Shown here piece by piece: positions 7,917 to 13,427 of a stretch of 13,427 nt of DNA (position 1 is the first letter of the stretch; every line of letters starts with the position of its first letter). Source of the stretch: Desulfosporosinus sp. UBA5188. Lineage in GTDB: Bacteria > Bacillota > Desulfitobacteriia > Desulfitobacteriales > Desulfitobacteriaceae. The position numbers were made by a program, and so were the translations under genes. The notes beneath the pieces were generated by a model. The model was not told the origin of the DNA. It did not search any database and worked only from the letters and a program-made list of their open reading frames with translations. The stretch spans positions 1 to 13,427 of the forward strand of contig DHWG01000090.1 of the NCBI GenBank assembly GCA_002413075.1, written 5' to 3'.

Positions 7917-8225
7917 ATGGCACAAGATCGAAGAGTCATAGCCCTTGGACTGATAGAAACCAAAGGATTAATCCCAGCGATTGAAGCAGCAGATCAAATG
8001 TTAAAAGCGGCCAATGTAACCCTTAGTGGAAAAGAACACGTCTCCGGAGGCTATGTTTCAGTGATGGTTCGTGGAGATGTCGGAGCCGTGAAAGCAGCCG
8101 TAGACGCAGGTGCAGCAGCAGCCCAAAGAGTGGGAGAACTTCTCAGTGTTCACGTCATACCACGACCCCATAAAGACGTCGAGTACATTTTGCCAGTAGG
8201 GGATAATAAAAACTACGGTGAATAA
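7917..8225 (+). CDS. eutM: Hexameric BMC shell protein (EutM/EutK-like, second copy)
   Basis: This 102-residue single BMC-domain protein is a second hexameric shell tile. It has the motifs ALGLIETKGLIPAIEAADQM, AANVTLSGK, VRGDVGAVKAAVDAGAAAAQ and HVIPRPH, then a short tail of about 17 residues. I chose the ATG at 7917 because AAGGAGGG (7901-7908) lies eight bases upstream and the protein then begins like other shell proteins. An in-frame TTG at 7851 would add 22 residues unlike the family and has no good binding site. The pore segment differs from the first copy (EHVSGGYVSV against VKVGGALVTV), so the two hexamers could differ in pore properties. It follows eutE, where Firmicutes operons often carry a second hexamer gene. 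Confidence 0.94.
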   Translation: MAQDRRVIALGLIETKGLIPAIEAADQMLKAANVTLSGKEHVSGGYVSVMVRGDVGAVKAAVDAGAAAAQRVGELLSVHVIPRPHKDVEYILPVGDNKNYGE

Positions 8226-8241
8226 AGAAAATTTGGCTTCT

Positions 8242-8273
8242 GCCAGCCTTCAGGCGTAGGCGTTTTAATTTTT
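8242..8273 (+). terminator. Weak attenuator-like hairpin before eutT-pduL
   Basis: Two short GC-rich pairings nest here: GCC 8242-8244 with GGC 8259-8261, and GCC 8246-8248 with GGC 8253-8255, around loop TTCA. The T-rich stretch GTTTTAATTTTT follows at 8262-8273. The stem is short and interrupted, so full termination is unlikely. Partial attenuation would lower expression of the enzymes downstream relative to the shell proteins upstream. Confidence 0.3.
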
Positions 8274-8320
8274 GATGGGTGAAACACGCTGCGTCTTACC
8301 CTTGGAGAAGAGGTGAGAAC

Positions 8321-9697
8321 TTGATCGTTACAGAGTATGAATTAAGAGCCAATTGGTATAAAACAAAGGAAACAGTGATCATGTTACCGCCAGGAAGCGT
8401 GATCACACCGTCAGCCAGAGACTTTATACGGTCCAAGGGGATCGATGTCCAAATCGAAGGAAACGGAATTTTAGACATTAACAAAACCACATTTTCCAAT
8501 TCCCAGCAAACCGCGATACGGCATAAACCTTTTGAAGAAAAAGTAAACGCCCCTCGAGAAAGCAGAGAAAGTCAAAGTTCCTCTAGCATCAAACCCGAAC
8601 ACATGACGCATCTACATCAAGGCGGCTTAGTCACAAAAACACACCCCGTGATCGCTTACCGAGGACAACTTGATCTGTTTCAGTGTGAACTCGTCGAGGC
8701 GCAAGTATACTTTGAGCAGATGGGCGAAGACGAATTAATTCTAAAATTAGAAGAGATCGCCTCCTTCGCCAGAGACCTCATGGTCAATGAAGTGAAAGCT
8801 TTGCCGTTTGAATGGGTTACCCTGATAGGACTGACGCCAGAAGAACTACGGGAACGCTCACATTATCCCAATAAATACTTTGGTGTTGACCATACGCCGT
8901 TAAGTTATAGGCACGGTTTAGTTGTAGCAAAACTCCAGCATCTGAGAGCAAAGTCACGGGAAGTCGAACTCTACGGCAACCGAGCCTTCACCAATGAATG
9001 CGGGGAATGCACCAGAACGGACCTGATACAGGCCTTAAACCGACTCTCCAGTGCCTTTTACATTCTCGCCTGTGAAGAACGCGGTCGGAAGAACGCGGCA
9101 AAGTTGGAGAAACCATCCAAGCCAGAGAAAATAATTCCCATAGGCGTGTCAAATCGGCATATTCATCTAGCAAAGGACGACTTAGCGGCCTTGTTTGGGG
9201 AAAACTATGCTTTGACCTTCCAAAAAGAACTTACCCAACCGGGCCAGTTCGCAGCGAAAGAAACCGTCACCTTAGTGGGCCCGAAAGGAACGCTGGAAAA
9301 GGTACGCATCTTGGGACCTTTGAGAAAAAATACCCAAGCAGAAATCAGCACAACGGATTGTTACAAGCTGGGAATCAAGCCCGTCATCCGAGATTCTGGG
9401 AAACATGAAGGAACCCCTGGCCTGAAGATTATAGGACCAAAGGGTATCGTTGAGTTACGATCGGGTGTGATGGTGGCGAGTCGGCATATCCACTTAAACC
9501 TCGAGCAAGCCTCTGAGTGGTCCGTGAAAGATGGGGATAAAGTGCGCGTAGAAATACAAAGCCAACGCCCCGTAATCTTTGAAGATGTGTTGATTCGAGC
9601 CAATGAACAATGCCAAAAGGAGATGCACCTTGATTTAGATGAAGCCAATGCGGCCCTCATCACCGGACAAACCAAAGGTGTGCTCATGGGGGTATAA
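8321..9697 (+). CDS. eutT: Fusion: EutT cobalamin adenosyltransferase + PduL phosphotransacylase
   Basis: One chain of 458 residues joins two enzymes. Residues 1-255 resemble EutT, which adenosylates cob(I)alamin to make the lyase cofactor: TEYELRANW, the PPGSVITPSARDFIRSKGI module, IGLTPEELRERSHYP and DLIQALNRLSSAFYIL. The CCxxC metal motif of enterobacterial EutT is missing; a CGEC pair at 227-230 is present. After a Lys/Pro-rich linker, residues 271-458 form a PduL-type phosphate acyltransferase (acetyl-CoA to acetyl phosphate), with likely zinc ligands in SNRHIHL (His280, His282), SRHIHL (His389, His391) and MHLDLDEA (His436). No encapsulation helix is visible at the start or in the linker. 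I chose TTG 8321 because GAAGAGGTGA precedes it and MIVTEYELRANW matches EutT starts; a GTG at 8279 would add 14 unlikely residues. Confidence 0.9.
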   Translation: MIVTEYELRANWYKTKETVIMLPPGSVITPSARDFIRSKGIDVQIEGNGILDINKTTFSNSQQTAIRHKPFEEKVNAPRESRESQSSSSIKPEHMTHLHQGGLVTKTHPVIAYRGQLDLFQCELVEAQVYFEQMGEDELILKLEEIASFARDLMVNEVKALPFEWVTLIGLTPEELRERSHYPNKYFGVDHTPLSYRHGLVVAKLQHLRAKSREVELYGNRAFTNECGECTRTDLIQALNRLSSAFYILACEERGRKNAAKLEKPSKPEKIIPIGVSNRHIHLAKDDLAALFGENYALTFQKELTQPGQFAAKETVTLVGPKGTLEKVRILGPLRKNTQAEISTTDCYKLGIKPVIRDSGKHEGTPGLKIIGPKGIVELRSGVMVASRHIHLNLEQASEWSVKDGDKVRVEIQSQRPVIFEDVLIRANEQCQKEMHLDLDEANAALITGQTKGVLMGV

Positions 9698-9700
9698 ACG

Positions 9701-10570
9701 ATGAATGAAGAACTCATCAATCAAATCGTACGACGTATCCTATCTGAACCCACGTTTCAAGGACTGCTCCAAGGAAACAAGGAAGGAAACCTTGAAGCGA
9801 TCAATGCGGTTAAGCTAGACGCGTTAGTCTTACTGAATTACGTCCCAGACTTTGACAAAGTTTTAACCGCTCTAAAGCTTAGCTACGGAGCAGACTATAC
9901 GCTAAGTATTATACCCAGTGAACAGGTATTCGCGACAAAACCTACGCTTCCAGAGGGGTTGGCCTGGATAACGCCCAAAGATGCCTTTAGTAAAACAACT
10001 TGGCAAAAAATTCTCATCCCCACATGTTCTGCCAATACCTTAGCTAAAGCCGCCTTAGGTATCAGGGATAATCCATTCAGTGAGATGATAGGACGCGGAA
10101 TGACGCAAGGAATACCGACTACTTTAATGACAGAACATCTAGGATTCACCGCACAAACCCCAAAAGCTTATCATGAACTTTATGAAGGCTATCTACAAAC
10201 CGTTCAGTCCTACGGAGTCGACGTGTGTAAAACACTTGCAGACGGATGCACCTTGAAGATGGACGCGGGTAGAGTCGCTTCGGTTGACGGGACCGTGTAT
10301 TCAGCTCAAGGTCCAGCCGTCACGCAAGCCAGTCAGTATCAACCAACTAGGTTTAATGAGAAGAAATCCGGTGTCTGTGAGCAAAATTCGTGCTCACAGG
10401 AAGTGATCTGCTACGAAAAGAAATACCTAGCGGATAAAGACGCTTATGGAATTGCTGAAGAAACCATCGTCATAGTGAAACGAAGCACGGTTATCTCACC
10501 CCTAGCCCGAGACACTTTGAAGAGTCGACGAATTGAATTACGGCAAGAGACGGAGGGCGGAAGATTATGA
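9701..10570 (+). CDS. Firmicutes-type ethanolamine utilization protein of unknown function, with encapsulation helix and C-terminal 'TPSARD' module
   Basis: The enzymatic function is not known. Position and sequence fit the Eut-operon protein family of non-proteobacteria (TIGR02536, as I recall it, about 200 residues). This one has 289 residues. Residues 1-16 (MNEELINQIVRRILSE) are a classic amphipathic encapsulation peptide, so the protein is probably BMC cargo. The middle, about residues 38-180, has a flavoprotein-like alternation of strands and helices (LDALVLLNY, ILIPTCSANTLAKAALGI, GIPTTLMTEHLGF). After about residue 218 comes an extension with Cys226, Cys231 and Cys237, and a module VISPLARDTLKSRRIEL at 264-280 resembling those in EutT and EutQ. 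The ATG is 3 bases after eutT-pduL and its stop overlaps eutN. I infer a role in cofactor handling or core assembly. Confidence 0.8.
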   Translation: MNEELINQIVRRILSEPTFQGLLQGNKEGNLEAINAVKLDALVLLNYVPDFDKVLTALKLSYGADYTLSIIPSEQVFATKPTLPEGLAWITPKDAFSKTTWQKILIPTCSANTLAKAALGIRDNPFSEMIGRGMTQGIPTTLMTEHLGFTAQTPKAYHELYEGYLQTVQSYGVDVCKTLADGCTLKMDAGRVASVDGTVYSAQGPAVTQASQYQPTRFNEKKSGVCEQNSCSQEVICYEKKYLADKDAYGIAEETIVIVKRSTVISPLARDTLKSRRIELRQETEGGRL

Positions 10571-10860
10571 TTTTAGCCCGCGTCATAGGCAATGTATGGT
10601 CCACGCGTAAAGAAGAATCCTTACGTGGCCTAAAGTTTTTAGTCGTCCAACCGGTGACACTCTCTTACAACGAAGACGGTTCAGCCAAACTCACGGAATT
10701 TGGAAATTCAATCATCGCAGCCGATCAAATCGGAGCAGGAGAAGACGAAATCGTCATGGTTGCTAGCGGATCCTCGGCAAGACAAGGACTCGCCAATCAC
10801 AGCATCCCCATCGATGCCACCATCGTGGGCATCATCGATAAAGAAACGTTTGAAGCGTAA
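10567..10860 (+). CDS. eutN: Pentameric BMC vertex protein EutN
   Basis: EutN (BMV/CcmL family) forms pentamers that close the corners of the icosahedral shell. The 97-residue length is typical. The family start MILARVIGNVWSTRK, the following LRGLKFLVVQPV, the turn ADQIGAGEDEIVMVASGSSAR and the ending IPIDATIVGIIDKE are all present. The ATG overlaps the previous stop as ATGA, which implies translational coupling. It is the only pentamer gene seen in the window, so it probably supplies all the vertices. Confidence 0.97.
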   Translation: MILARVIGNVWSTRKEESLRGLKFLVVQPVTLSYNEDGSAKLTEFGNSIIAADQIGAGEDEIVMVASGSSARQGLANHSIPIDATIVGIIDKETFEA

Positions 10861-10894
10861 GCTAAAGTAGGTGAAAAGTTTGAACGGTGAAAAA

Positions 10895-12223
10895 ATGAAC
10901 GGTTTGACGATCAGTGCGAAAGTTCAGGAAGCAGGGGTCGTGGGAGCAGGCGGCGCAGGATTTCCGACGCATATTAAGCTCTCAGCGCAAGCAGAGATTG
11001 TGATTGTCAATGGGGCAGAATGCGAGCCCTTGCTGAAAACAGACCAACAACTGGCAGCATTGTATCCCCAGCAACTCATCAAAGGCTTAACCTTAGCGAT
11101 GGAAGCAACCGGCGCCAAACAAGGCATCATCGCGTTGAAGGCCAAGTATAAAGAAGCCATTGTGGCCTTAGAACCCTACTTAACAGAGCAATTGCAGATT
11201 TCAATTATGCCAGATACTTATCCCGCCGGAGATGAAGTCATCACAATCTGGCTAACCACAGGGCGACGCGTTCCCGCAGGCAAAATCCCCATAGAGATCG
11301 GTGTGGTCGTTAATAACGTTCAAACCCTGCTCAATGTAGCGAAAGCCTGTGAGGGAGAACCCGTCACCACGCGAACCCTCACCGTCACCGGAGCCGTAAA
11401 AAATCCCATCACGGTCACCGTGCCAATCGGTACCTCACTGCGAGAAGTCCTAGAACTTGCCGGTGGAGGTGCTGAAGATCTTGTGTATATCAATGGAGGG
11501 CCCATGATGGGGAAAGTCATCACGGATCTAAACGATCCCGTGACTAAGACCACAGGCGGACTCATTGCCCTGCCGAAGGATCACTGTCTGATTCAAAGAA
11601 AAAACAGAACCTTAGAAAACATTTTGCGCATCGCCAAAACAGTCTGTGAACAGTGCAGCTTCTGTACAGAACTCTGTCCCAGACACATGATTGGCCACGA
11701 ATTATCGCCGCACCTGCTCATCCGCGCGGTGAACTACAAAAACCTTGGAAAAGCCTCGATGTTGACAAGTGCCCTGACCTGTTCAGAGTGTGGCGTGTGT
11801 GAAGCCTATGCTTGTTCAGTGGGAATTTCACCGCTCAGAGTAAATCTTGTCTTGAAGGCAGAGTTACGAGCTAAGGGCGTTAAATACCAAGGAGAACTCG
11901 GAAAGGTTGACCCGATGGCAAAGCATCGTTTAATACCGACGGACCGTTTAATCGAACGACTAAACCTGCGCTCGTGGTACAGAGAAGCGCCTTTATCTCT
12001 TGAAACCTATGTGCCTAATGAGGTCACACTAAAGCTTCAACAGCATATTGGGGCACCTGCCATAGCCTTAGTGAAGGTAGGAGACGTCGTACACCTTGGC
12101 CAAGTCGTGGGAGAAATTCCAGAAGGTGCCTTAGGTGCTCGAGTCCATTCTAGTCTCGACGGAACCGTGACACAGGTCACGCCCCAAACGATCACAATAC
12201 GGAAAGGGGGTGCTGCAAAGTGA
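10895..12223 (+). CDS. pduS: PduS-like/RnfC-like Fe-S flavoprotein (cobalamin reductase or NADH-linked electron carrier)
   Basis: This protein (442 residues from ATG 10895) resembles PduS of propanediol compartments, a flavin and two-[4Fe-4S] protein that can reduce cobalamin for adenosylation. The Gly-rich GVVGAGGAGFPTHIKL near residue 14 matches the nucleotide/flavin-binding start of the RnfC/NuoF-like fold. Two ferredoxin-type clusters are plain: Cys251, 254, 257 and 261 (CxxCxxCxxxCP), and Cys296, 299, 302 and 307 (CxxCxxCxxxxC, without the usual Pro). The last 70 residues look like an SLBB/barrel-sandwich region. Possible starts are GTG 10871, TTG 10880 (AGGTGA five bases before) and ATG 10895; I prefer the ATG for fit to the family. 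It is followed by its usual partner pduT, overlapping by 4 nt. Propanediol operons carry this pair, so its presence with eut genes is notable. Confidence 0.9.
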   Translation: MNGLTISAKVQEAGVVGAGGAGFPTHIKLSAQAEIVIVNGAECEPLLKTDQQLAALYPQQLIKGLTLAMEATGAKQGIIALKAKYKEAIVALEPYLTEQLQISIMPDTYPAGDEVITIWLTTGRRVPAGKIPIEIGVVVNNVQTLLNVAKACEGEPVTTRTLTVTGAVKNPITVTVPIGTSLREVLELAGGGAEDLVYINGGPMMGKVITDLNDPVTKTTGGLIALPKDHCLIQRKNRTLENILRIAKTVCEQCSFCTELCPRHMIGHELSPHLLIRAVNYKNLGKASMLTSALTCSECGVCEAYACSVGISPLRVNLVLKAELRAKGVKYQGELGKVDPMAKHRLIPTDRLIERLNLRSWYREAPLSLETYVPNEVTLKLQQHIGAPAIALVKVGDVVHLGQVVGEIPEGALGARVHSSLDGTVTQVTPQTITIRKGGAAK

Positions 12224-12768
12224 TTCATGCCATAGGACTCGTCGAGTTTACCAGCATAGCACAAGGCATCGAATGCGCCGATATCATGGCCAAAACAGCG
12301 GATGTTCAGATTTTGGTGGCGAAAACCACCTGCCCAGGAAAATATATCGTCTTAGTCAGCGGAGATGTGTCGTCGATTGAGCAATCGGTGAACGCCGGCA
12401 TAGAACTAGGCGCTGAGACCGTCGTGGATTCGTTCGTGATTCCCAATGTCCATCCCTCAATCTTACCGGCCATCAGTGGCGTCAATACGCTAAAAGATAT
12501 CAAAGCCCTCGGAATTATAGAAACGTACAGCGTCGCCTCCTTGATCCAGGCAGCAGATGCAGCGGTAAAAGCAGGCGATGTGGAGCCCTTACTTCTTCAT
12601 CTGGCCTTTGGAATTGGCGGGAAGAGTTATACGATCCTCACGGGAGAAGTCGCCTCCGTGAAAGCAGCGGTAGAAACCGGAAGTGCGCTCGCAAGTGCGA
12701 AAGGACTCCTCATTCGACAAGTTGTCATACCGCGTCCAGCGAAACAATTAATCGAAAGTTTGATGTAA
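12220..12768 (+). CDS. pduT: PduT-like tandem-BMC shell protein with Fe-S pore cysteine
   Basis: PduT-type proteins have two BMC domains and form trimers that hold a [4Fe-4S] cluster at the central pore, proposed to pass electrons through the shell. Here there are 182 residues. Domain 1 begins AIGLVEFTSIAQGIECADIM and domain 2 begins near residue 93 with ALGIIETYSVASLIQAADAA. Cys38 in AKTTCPGKY is at exactly the number of the cluster-binding cysteine described for PduT, so a cluster is likely. The end RQVVIPRP is a typical BMC closing strand. The GTG start overlaps the pduS stop (GTGA), with AAAGGGGGT eight bases upstream, so the pair is translationally coupled and probably physically linked. 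Confidence 0.94.
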   Translation: MIHAIGLVEFTSIAQGIECADIMAKTADVQILVAKTTCPGKYIVLVSGDVSSIEQSVNAGIELGAETVVDSFVIPNVHPSILPAISGVNTLKDIKALGIIETYSVASLIQAADAAVKAGDVEPLLLHLAFGIGGKSYTILTGEVASVKAAVETGSALASAKGLLIRQVVIPRPAKQLIESLM

Positions 12769-12780
12769 GGAGGTGTAACG

Positions 12781-13427
12781 ATGGGACGATTTATTTCAGC
12801 CACCGTATTGCGTGAAATGGCCAAAACGGATAAGGATATTATTTTAGAAGAAAATAGTATCCTGACACCTTCCGCGAAAGATTTAGCCAAAGAGTTAGGA
12901 ATTACGATTACCAAAGGACAACATGAAATCGTCAGTCAGAGCGTGAAGAGTCAATCGGCAGGGCAACCAGTCAATCATCTAAACGAACGACAAGTAACGT
13001 CTGGCGTTACAGGCCTAGGAATACAAAAAGATGACCTTAAAAAAACCGTGCAGAAAATTATCAGTGAGGTCTTAAAACCTGCCTGTGAGAATCCCAACGC
13101 AACTCATGTGGTGGGTAAAGATGTGGTGATAAAGCCCTTTCCAGAAGCTCCTCCAGGGCAAAAGGTAGGACTCGTTGATGTCACCGATGCACGGGTTGCG
13201 AACCTGGCCTCCGGCTTTATGACGTTTGACCACGCCAGATTACCCTGGTTTCTAGACTACGATGAAGTGGATTACGTCATAGAAGGTGAATTTGTTCTAG
13301 AGGTTGACGGAAAAGTATTCCACGCAGTAGCAGGCGATGTGGTTTCTATCCCTAAGGGAAGCAAGGTTGTCTTTTCTTCACCAACGTTTTGCAAGGTGTT
13401 TTATGCAACCTATCCTGCCAACTGGGC
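12781..13427 (+). CDS. eutQ: EutQ-like cupin protein (3' end cut by window edge)
   Basis: The frame is open from ATG 12781 to the window edge (215 codons plus two bases). GGAGG of TAAGGAGGTG precedes the start and overlaps the pduT stop region. EutQ is a cupin-fold protein needed for anaerobic growth on ethanolamine and reported to have acetate kinase activity in Salmonella, which would turn acetyl phosphate into ATP and acetate. Visible parts are MGRFISATVLREMAK at the start, the module SILTPSAKDLAKELGITITK at 26-45, a polar linker, an amphipathic helix KDDLKKTVQKIISEVLK at 83-99 that looks like an internal encapsulation peptide, and the cupin domain from about 107 (FMTFDHARLPWFLDYDEVDY, GDVVSIPKGSKV). 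Linker plus helix make the N-terminal part longer than I expect for enterobacterial EutQ. It is a true gene although truncated. Confidence 0.9.
   Translation, partial: MGRFISATVLREMAKTDKDIILEENSILTPSAKDLAKELGITITKGQHEIVSQSVKSQSAGQPVNHLNERQVTSGVTGLGIQKDDLKKTVQKIISEVLKPACENPNATHVVGKDVVIKPFPEAPPGQKVGLVDVTDARVANLASGFMTFDHARLPWFLDYDEVDYVIEGEFVLEVDGKVFHAVAGDVVSIPKGSKVVFSSPTFCKVFYATYPANW

Noticed and set aside
8279..8320. GTG start extending the EutT-PduL fusion by 14 residues
   Set aside because: It lacks a clear binding site. TTG 8321 has GAAGAGGTGA upstream and gives the family-like start MIVTEYELRANW.
1..13427. Mobile elements, CRISPR arrays, tRNA or rRNA genes
   Set aside because: No transposase-like frame, terminal repeats, regular spaced repeats or RNA-gene signatures were seen; the window is filled by the operon.

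Overview
This window is one continuous plus-strand operon for breakdown of ethanolamine inside a bacterial microcompartment (BMC). It has thirteen complete genes and one gene cut off by the right edge. The Firmicutes-type gene order (eutA-B-C, hexamer shell gene, eutL, eutE, second hexamer shell gene, eutT, PduL-type phosphotransacylase, eutN, eutQ), strong AGGAGG-type ribosome binding sites, GTG/TTG starts and moderate GC suggest a spore-former of the Clostridia. A Peptococcaceae-like anaerobe (Desulfosporosinus/Desulfitobacterium type) is my best guess, but this is an inference from style, not a match.

Layout: a strong intrinsic terminator opens the window (16-72), followed by a leader with a weak candidate promoter. 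Then come an APC-family ethanolamine permease (161-1531), the ammonia-lyase reactivase EutA (1541-2950), the ammonia-lyase subunits EutB and EutC (2979-5237), a hexameric shell protein (5274-5612), the trimeric shell protein EutL (5661-6308), acetaldehyde dehydrogenase EutE (6333-7823) and a second hexameric shell protein (7917-8225). Next are a fused EutT-PduL protein (8321-9697), a Firmicutes-specific Eut protein of unknown function (9701-10570), the pentameric vertex protein EutN (10567-10860), a PduS-like Fe-S flavoprotein (about 10895-12223), a PduT-like Fe-S shell protein (12220-12768) and a truncated EutQ (12781 to the edge). Gaps are short or genes overlap by 4 nt, so most are probably co-transcribed. 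A weak attenuator-like hairpin lies before eutT-pduL.

How it works: the permease imports ethanolamine. Inside the shell, EutBC with adenosylcobalamin splits it to acetaldehyde and ammonia; EutA reactivates the lyase and the EutT domain makes the cofactor. EutE oxidises acetaldehyde to acetyl-CoA, the PduL domain converts that to acetyl phosphate and recycles CoA, and EutQ may yield ATP and acetate.

The most unusual points are the EutT-PduL fusion; a PduS/PduT electron-transfer pair of the propanediol type inside an ethanolamine operon, with no alcohol dehydrogenase seen in the window; an Eat-type permease where Firmicutes BMC operons usually carry EutH; a shared 'TPSARD' module in three different proteins; and encapsulation-peptide-like helices placed at the N-terminus, at the C-terminus and internally in four cargo proteins. 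EutH, EutS, EutP, EutG, the EutV/EutW regulators and a cobalamin riboswitch are not seen here, but may lie outside the window.
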